A stretch of 64,000 nucleotides of DNA, from the NCBI RefSeq assembly GCF_022815725.1, contig NZ_JALGRF010000003.1, positions 248,001-312,000 of the forward strand, read 5' to 3'. A model generated the notes under the pieces. The model ran no database searches and had not been told where the DNA came from. It saw nothing but the letters and a program-made list of their open reading frames with translations. Shown here one piece after another: positions 59,447 through 64,000 of this stretch. The stretch is from Streptomyces sp. APSN-46.1 (GTDB taxonomy: Bacteria > Actinomycetota > Actinomycetes > Streptomycetales > Streptomycetaceae). Each line of letters begins with the position of its first letter. The first letter of the stretch is position 1. The position numbers were made by a program, and so were the translations under genes.

Positions 59447-60097
59447 TCAGCTGAAGATGATCATCGACCCCTGCCCCAGACTCCGCGTAGCAGCCGCGTG
59501 CAACCCCAGCCACACATGCCGCTCCCGCGCAAACGGACTGTCGTCGTACGGAATCGGCCCCGCCGACTCCTCCAGCGACGTCGGCCGCCCCGGCGGCACC
59601 GGCGCGGCCGGCGGATTCCCCGGGTCTATCCCGATCGCGGGCGCGACGAAGGCCAGCTCCCGCAGCAGCCCCTGCGCGGACCCGAGCGGCCCGCCCCCCG
59701 CCAGCAGCTCCTCGTTGGCCAACGGAACCGCGAAGTCCACCGGCACGTACGCGCCCGCGTGGTCGTAGTGCCACACCAGGTGCGACTGCTGCGCCGTGGC
59801 CTCGAACATCTCCAGCAGCTGCTCGTAGTCGCCGCCCAGCTCGTCCACCGGCGTCACCGGCAGCCCGCAGACCTGCAACAGGTACGCCCGCCGCAGGAAG
59901 TGCAGGGCGTCGTAGTCGAAACCGGCCACCGGGGCGACGTCCCCGGACAGCCCCGGCATGTACGCGAACACGGGCACCGACGGGAGTCCCGCCTCGCCCA
60001 GCGCCTTGTCGTACGAGGCGATCTCTTCCGCGAAGGGATTGTCGGGGCTGTGGCACAGCACATCGACAAGGGGGACCAGCCACAGGTCACAGGCCAC
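59447..60097 (-). CDS. conserved Streptomyces hypothetical protein
   Basis: About 216 residues from GTG 60097 (GGAG 6 nt upstream); a longer open frame reaches 60988 but runs through the GntR gene. The sequence begins ACDLWLVPLVDVLCHSPDNPF and has FDYDALHFLRRAYLLQVCGLP, SHLVWHYDHAGAYVPVDF and a terminal LGLHAAATRSLGQGSMIIFS. It is soluble and about the size of conserved immunity- or toxin-neighbour proteins, but I recognise no domain. It follows the GntR gene 107 nt downstream in the same direction. Confidence 0.75.
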   Translation of the reverse strand: MACDLWLVPLVDVLCHSPDNPFAEEIASYDKALGEAGLPSVPVFAYMPGLSGDVAPVAGFDYDALHFLRRAYLLQVCGLPVTPVDELGGDYEQLLEMFEATAQQSHLVWHYDHAGAYVPVDFAVPLANEELLAGGGPLGSAQGLLRELAFVAPAIGIDPGNPPAAPVPPGRPTSLEESAGPIPYDDSPFARERHVWLGLHAAATRSLGQGSMIIFS

Positions 60098-60204
60098 GCG
60101 GGCTCCGATCAGTCGTTGCCGCCGATCGGGCCAGCGTAGTGCGCCGAACACCCTCCGCGAAGGGCTGCGCAAAACCCGACCGGTCCCCGACCCTGGCCCC
60201 GGTC

Positions 60205-60873
60205 TCAGAGCCCGCCGGCCCAGTCCAGCGCGTGCCGGTTGTACGCCTGCACCAGACGGCGTACCTCTTCCGGTTCCGCCCGCGTCACCGCCTCCACCAG
60301 CTCGCGGTGCCCGTCCCAGAGCCCGTCCCGCATCAGCTGCGGATCCCGCTGGAGGTGCGGCACGGCGAAAGCCCAGCACTGCACCCGGATCCGGTGCAGG
60401 AAGTCGGAGATGTACGGGTTCCCGACCAGGCCGCTCAGCTCCCGCCAGAACCGCAGGTCGTAGCCGATCAGCACTTCGAGCGAACCGCTCCGCACGGCCC
60501 GCCGCGCCTCCTCCGCCCGGCGCCGCACCGACACCAGCATCTCGGACGCCCCCGGCGAGACCCCGCGCTCGACGAGCTTGCGGAAGATCCCGTCCACCAC
60601 CAGGGAGCGGGCCTCGATCATCTCGACGAAGTCGGCGACGGAGAAGACGCGGACCCGGAACCCCCGGTGCTGGACGGATTCCAGCAGCCCCTGGGCCGAG
60701 AGGTCCACGAGGGCCTCGCGTACCGGGGTCGCGGAGACCTCGTACTGCTCGGCGATCTGCCGGACCGAGAACTCGGTCCCCGGAGGCAGGCGTCCCGCCA
60801 GCACCTCGTCCCGCAGCGCGTCCGCGATCTGCTGGCGAAGTGTGTTGCGGGTGACAGCGCCGCTGCCTGACAT
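60205..60873 (-). CDS. GntR-family regulator, FCD subgroup
   Basis: 222 residues. Winged HTH at about 10-72 (LRQQIADALRDEVLAGRLPPGTEF, then SVRQIAEQYEVSATPVREALVDLSAQGLLE and GFRVRVF). The C-terminal FCD helical domain binds a carboxylate ligand and a metal ion (FVEMIEARSLVVDGIF, DLRFWRELSGLVGNPYISDFL, HRELVEAVTRAEPEEVRRLVQAYNRHA). The gene lies downstream of the aminotransferase, and an array of 11-bp iterons sits just before it. It may control itself and the aminotransferase in response to an amino or organic acid. Confidence 0.92.
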   Translation of the reverse strand: MSGSGAVTRNTLRQQIADALRDEVLAGRLPPGTEFSVRQIAEQYEVSATPVREALVDLSAQGLLESVQHRGFRVRVFSVADFVEMIEARSLVVDGIFRKLVERGVSPGASEMLVSVRRRAEEARRAVRSGSLEVLIGYDLRFWRELSGLVGNPYISDFLHRIRVQCWAFAVPHLQRDPQLMRDGLWDGHRELVEAVTRAEPEEVRRLVQAYNRHALDWAGGL

Positions 60874-60942
60874 CGGGGTCCGTCTCCTGTCGTAGGACTT
60901 CGGACACCTTAAGGCCAGGCAGCGAGGCTGAAACCGATCGAT

Positions 60943-60997
60943 ATACGACCGCTATACGACCGCTATGCGGCCGATGTGCGACCGCCATGCGGACAAA
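60943..60997 (-). repeat. 11-bp helical-phase iterons upstream of the GntR gene
   Basis: Two identical ATACGACCGCT units (60943-60953, 60954-60964) are followed by diverged units ATGCGGCCGAT (60965-60975), GTGCGACCGCC (60976-60986) and a weaker ATGCGGACAAA (60987-60997). The period is one DNA turn. They lie between the aminotransferase stop and the GntR start. Confidence 0.8.
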
Positions 60998-61004
60998 CTG
61001 CCCG

Positions 61005-62357
61005 TTATCCGGCGACGGCGTGCCGGTCCGCGACCGTCAGCGCCGCGTCGAGGAGCGCCAGGCCCTCCTTCGCCTCCGCCTCGGTGACGGTGCACGGCGG
61101 GACCACGTGGGTGCGGTTCATGTTGACGAAGGGCCACAGGCCGGACTTCTTGCAGGCCGCCGCGAACTCGGCCATCGGCGCGTTGTCGGCGCCGGCGGCG
61201 TTGTACGGGACGAGCGGCTCGCGCGTCTCCTTGTCCCGTACGAGTTCCAGCGCCCAGAACGTGCCCAGACCGCGGACCTCGCCGACGGAAGGGTGCCGCT
61301 CGGCGATCTCGGCGAGCCCCGGGCCGATCACGCTCTCCCCGACGCGGGCGGCGTTCTCGACGATGCCCTCCTCCTCCATGACGTTGATCGTCGCCACGGC
61401 GGCGGCGCAGGCCAGGGGGTGACCGGAGTACGTCAGTCCGCCCGGGTAGGGGCGGGTGGCGAAGGTCTCGGCGATGGCGGCCGAGATCGCGACGCCGCCG
61501 AGCGGGACATAACCGCTGTTCACGCCCTTGGCGAAGGTGATCAGGTCCGGGGTGACGCCCCAGTGGTCGGCGGCGAACCACGCGCCGGTCCGCCCGAACC
61601 CGGACATGACCTCGTCCAGGACGAAGACGATGCCGTGGCGGTCGCAGAGCTCGCGCACGCCCGCGAGGTACCCGGCCGGCGGGGTCATGATCCCGGCGGT
61701 GCCGGGCACGCTCTCCAGGATGATCGCGGCGATGGTCTGCGGACCCTCGAACGCGATGGTGTCGGCGAGGTGGGCGAGGGCGCGGGCGCACTCCTCGGCC
61801 TCGGTGGTGGCGTGGAAGGGCGAGCGGTAGAGGAACGGGCCCCAGAAGTGCACTACACCGGCCGCGGCCGTGTCCGAGGGCCAGCGGCGCGGGTCGCCGG
61901 TCAGGTTGATCGCGGCGGCGGTGGCGCCGTGGTACGAGCGGTACGTGGACAGCACCTTGGAGCGGCCGGTGTGCAGCCGGGCCATCCGTACGGCGTTCTC
62001 CACGGCCTCGGCGCCGCCGTTGGTGAAGAAGATCTTGTCGAGGTCGCCGGGGGTGCGCTCGGCGATGAGGCGCGCGGCCTCGGAGCGGACGTCCACGGCG
62101 AAGCCGGGGGCCAGGGTGCAGAGCGTGGCCGCCTGCTCCTGGATGGCGGCGACGACCTTGGGGTGCTGGTGCCCGATGTTGGTGTTCACCAGCTGGGAGG
62201 AGAAGTCGAGGAAGCGGCTCCCGTCGTAGTCCCAGAAGTACGAGCCCTCGGCCCCGGCCACGGCGAGCGGGTCGATCAGGGCCTGGGCGGACCAGGAGTG
62301 GAAGACGTGAGCGCGGTCGGCGGCCTTGACGGTCGCGCCGGTGACATGAGGGGTCAT
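61005..62357 (-). CDS. class III PLP-dependent aminotransferase (omega-amino acid:pyruvate type)
   Basis: 450 residues with an intact fold-type I pattern: FWDYDGSRFLDFSSQLVNTNIGH, FFTNGGAEAVENAVRMAR, SYHGATAAAINLTGDPRRW, VFVLDEVMSGFGRTG with the PLP-binding Asp, FAKGVNSGYVPLGG with the Schiff-base Lys 277, and TYSGHPLACAAAVATI. It resembles taurine, beta-alanine or putrescine:pyruvate aminotransferases. It is followed by the GntR gene, and a divergent 265-bp region separates it from the DJ-1 gene. The substrate cannot be fixed from sequence. Confidence 0.93.
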   Translation of the reverse strand: MTPHVTGATVKAADRAHVFHSWSAQALIDPLAVAGAEGSYFWDYDGSRFLDFSSQLVNTNIGHQHPKVVAAIQEQAATLCTLAPGFAVDVRSEAARLIAERTPGDLDKIFFTNGGAEAVENAVRMARLHTGRSKVLSTYRSYHGATAAAINLTGDPRRWPSDTAAAGVVHFWGPFLYRSPFHATTEAEECARALAHLADTIAFEGPQTIAAIILESVPGTAGIMTPPAGYLAGVRELCDRHGIVFVLDEVMSGFGRTGAWFAADHWGVTPDLITFAKGVNSGYVPLGGVAISAAIAETFATRPYPGGLTYSGHPLACAAAVATINVMEEEGIVENAARVGESVIGPGLAEIAERHPSVGEVRGLGTFWALELVRDKETREPLVPYNAAGADNAPMAEFAAACKKSGLWPFVNMNRTHVVPPCTVTEAEAKEGLALLDAALTVADRHAVAG

Positions 62358-62506
62358 GCCGTCACGCTAAAAGTGCGCAGGTGGAGAGGGATATCGGCGG
62401 ACTGTATGGGGGTCGGGCACCGCCCTCGGCACTCTGTCTGCGCGACGCACTCCCTGAGGGACATTGACAGCATCCTGCCCACATGACAGCCTTCTGTCAT
62501 ACCGGC

Positions 62507-62602
62507 GATCTGCCGACCTGCCGATCTGCCGACCTGCCGATCTGCCGACCTGCCGACCTGCCGACCTGCCGACCTGCCGATCTGCCGACCTGCTGATCTG
62601 AC
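62507..62602. repeat. 12-copy octamer tandem repeat upstream of the DJ-1/PfpI gene
   Basis: Twelve 8-bp units of GAYCTGCC (GATCTGCC or GACCTGCC; the last two diverged) run without interruption from 62507 to 62602. The array ends about 5 nt before the GGAGG ribosome site and 20 nt before ATG 62623, so it lies in the promoter or 5' leader. There are no spacers, so it is not CRISPR. Confidence 0.95.
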
Positions 62603-62622
62603 GCTCTGGAGGCGAGCACCCC

Positions 62623-63255
62623 ATGAGGAGCGAGACCCCGCGCAAGCCCGTCCACCTCGCGGTCTACGACACGTACGCGGACTGGGAGACCGGCCACACC
62701 ACCGCCCACCTGACCCAGCGCGGCCACACCGTCCGTACGGTCGGCTTCGCCGCCGGAGCGCCGGTCACCACCATGGGCGGCGTCCGCATCCAGCCCGACC
62801 TGGCCCTCGCGGAGCTGCGGCCGGAGGACTCGTCCCTGCTGATCCTGACGGGCGCCTCGCTGTGGGACACGAGCGAGGAGCTGGCGCCGTTCGCGGCGAA
62901 GGCGAGGGAGTTCCTGGCGGCCGGGGTGCCGGTGGCGGCGATCTGCGGAGCCACGGCCGGACTGGCCCGCGAGGGCCTGCTGGACGACCGCCGGCACACC
63001 AGCGCGGCCTCCTTCTACCTCGCGGAGCAGCCCGGCTACGGGGGCGCCGAGCGGTATGTCGAGGCCGACGCGGTCACCGACGGCGACCTGATCACGGCGG
63101 GCCCGACCGAACCGGTGGCGTTCGCGCGCGAGGTCTTCGCCCGCCTCGGCGTCTACAAGCCGGACGTCCTGGACGCCTGGTACCGCCTCTTCCACGACTC
63201 GGACGCGAGCGCGTACCCGGTGCTGATGGCGGCGTCGGAATCCGGCGACGCCTGA
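62623..63255 (+). CDS. DJ-1/PfpI-family glutamine amidotransferase-like protein
   Basis: 210 residues from ATG 62623 with GGAGG upstream. Class I amidotransferase-like fold: VHLAVYDTYADWETGH with the acidic residue (E22) near the active site, a nucleophile elbow AAICGATAGLA with Cys108, and a His-containing DDRRHTSAAS segment. The family includes DJ-1 glyoxalase/deglycase-like enzymes and the YdeA-type stress proteins. The stop overlaps the MarR start (TGATG), so MarR may control the pair. The 5' leader carries an octamer array. Confidence 0.9.
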   Translation: MRSETPRKPVHLAVYDTYADWETGHTTAHLTQRGHTVRTVGFAAGAPVTTMGGVRIQPDLALAELRPEDSSLLILTGASLWDTSEELAPFAAKAREFLAAGVPVAAICGATAGLAREGLLDDRRHTSAASFYLAEQPGYGGAERYVEADAVTDGDLITAGPTEPVAFAREVFARLGVYKPDVLDAWYRLFHDSDASAYPVLMAASESGDA

Positions 63256-63749
63256 TGCCTGAGCCGTTGTCCCTGAGGGAAAAGCAGGACCTGCTCAGCC
63301 GGACGGCCCTCGGGGTGTTCCGGCTGAACGGCCAGTTCCTCGCCGTCTCCGAGGAACTGGCCAAACCGGCCGGGCTGACCGCGGCCCGCTGGCAGGTGCT
63401 GGGCGCGGTACTGCGGGAGCCGCTGCCCGTCGCGGGGATCGCCCGGGCCATGGGCATCACCCGCCAGAGCGTCCAGCGCATCGCCGACCTGCTGGCCGCG
63501 CAGGGACTCGCCGAGTACGTCCCGAACCCGGCCCACCGGCGCGCGAAACTCCTCCGCCCGACGGACGCGGGCCGCGCCGCGATCGCCCGCATCACCCCGG
63601 GCCACGCCACCCTGGCCACCCGCCTGGCGGCAGAACTCGGCGACACGGCCTTCAGGGAAGCCACCCGCGCCCTGGAACGCCTGTCCGCCGCCCTGGACAC
63701 CTTGTCGCAACCACCCGCACCCCCACCCCCCAGCCCCGCCGGCGCTTGA
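63255..63749 (+). CDS. MarR-family regulator
   Basis: 164 residues. Winged HTH with GLTAARWQVLGAVLREPLPVAGIARAMGITRQSVQRIADLLAAQGLAEYVPNPAHRRAKLL split over helices and wing (about 36-98), flanked by dimerisation helices. It probably senses a small oxidant or phenolic compound and represses its operon with the DJ-1 protein. The last residues (PSPAGA and the stop) are encoded by the first copy of a REP-like element, so the C-terminus has been extended by that repeat. Confidence 0.92.
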   Translation: MPEPLSLREKQDLLSRTALGVFRLNGQFLAVSEELAKPAGLTAARWQVLGAVLREPLPVAGIARAMGITRQSVQRIADLLAAQGLAEYVPNPAHRRAKLLRPTDAGRAAIARITPGHATLATRLAAELGDTAFREATRALERLSAALDTLSQPPAPPPPSPAGA

Positions 63750-63838
63750 GGCACGGATCTTTCAGCCCCGCCGGCGTTTGAGGCGCCGATCTTTCAGCCC
63801 CGCCGGCGTTTGAGGCGCGGGGCGCGGGGCGGAGCCCC
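63731..63838. repeat. REP-like element, locus 3 (three units)
   Basis: Units at 63731-63757, 63763-63786 and 63795-63838 share CAGCCCCGCCGGCGTTTGAG. The last has the GGGGCGGAGCCCC hairpin, and the first provides the MarR stop codon. It occupies the downstream part of a gene-poor gap to the next start. Confidence 0.9.
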
Positions 63839-63966
63839 GGAGGCGCGCCCGCAGGACACGCACCCGGCCCAGCCATATCGGGATGGCCGAGACCCGCTCA
63901 ACCGTCCACCCCCGCCACCCGTCTTCCCCCGCGGAGCAACCCGCCCTCCGAGGGGGAGGACCCGCC

Positions 63967-64000
63967 ATGGAACCACCGCACCCCGACCCCGACCCCGGCC
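63967..64000 (+). CDS. start of an unidentified gene (3' truncated by window edge)
   Basis: ATG 63967 is preceded by AGGGGGAGGA at 6-nt spacing, a near-ideal ribosome site. Only about eleven codons are visible (MEPPHPDPDPG), Pro/Asp-rich, so no function can be given. Confidence 0.45.
   Translation, partial: MEPPHPDPDPG

Noticed and set aside
62507..62602. CRISPR array
   Set aside because: The unit is 8 bp, there are no spacers, and no cas genes occur nearby.

Overview
The window is high-GC actinobacterial chromosome and almost certainly Streptomyces. The evidence is a strong G/C third-codon bias (which opens long spurious antisense frames), GTG/TTG starts, LAL, SARP, WhiJ-type XRE/DUF397 and SigE-type regulators, and a conserved housekeeping block (lysC-asd, recR-ebfC, SURF1) whose recR and codA products I recognise almost residue by residue.

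Left part (1-31.5 kb): a compact modular type I polyketide locus. One leftward operon carries three PKS proteins (26129-2641) followed by a group A FAD monooxygenase (2587-971). The order is loading (CoA-ligase/A - inactive KR - ACP), module 1 (KS-AT-DH-ER-KR-ACP) and module 2 (KS-AT-DH-KR-ACP) on PKS1; module 3 (KS-AT-DH-KR-ACP) on PKS2; module 4 (KS-AT-ACP, no thioesterase) on PKS3. All four ATs have GHSIG/HAFH signatures, so I predict malonyl extension. By collinearity the chain is an aryl (or shikimate-derived ring) acid extended to a saturated ethylene linker, two conjugated double bonds and a terminal beta-ketoacyl thioester. Divergent from the operon are an atypical AroE-like dehydrogenase and a class II DAHP synthase, which suggests an amplified or redirected shikimate branch supplying the starter. 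A Sfp-type phosphopantetheinyl transferase coupled to a metallophosphoesterase, a SARP activator, and the C-terminal part of a LAL regulator flank the locus. Eleven-bp-spaced heptamer repeats in the PKS/aroE intergenic region look like a SARP target.

Middle part (31.5-47.4 kb): sulfite oxidase preceded by an in-frame remnant of a SulP transporter; a TetR regulator with a palindromic operator pair; codA and an HD-domain hydrolase; then a divergent cell-surface glycopolymer locus with two Stealth-family phosphotransferases (one fused to a GT4 glycosyltransferase), a PIG-L deacetylase lipoprotein with a probable beta-propeller and an acyltransferase-3 membrane protein; then an S9 peptidase.

Right part (47.4-64 kb): SURF1, an ECF sigma factor with a membrane partner, lysC plus a divergent asd, a Uma2/winged-helix pair, an XRE/DUF397 pair, recR-DUF5063, ebfC, a SLATT protein, a GntR regulator with a class III aminotransferase, and a DJ-1/PfpI-MarR pair. 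Several intergenic spaces hold a dispersed REP-like element, helical-phase iterons or a 12-copy octamer array. I found no tRNA, rRNA, insertion sequence or CRISPR array.
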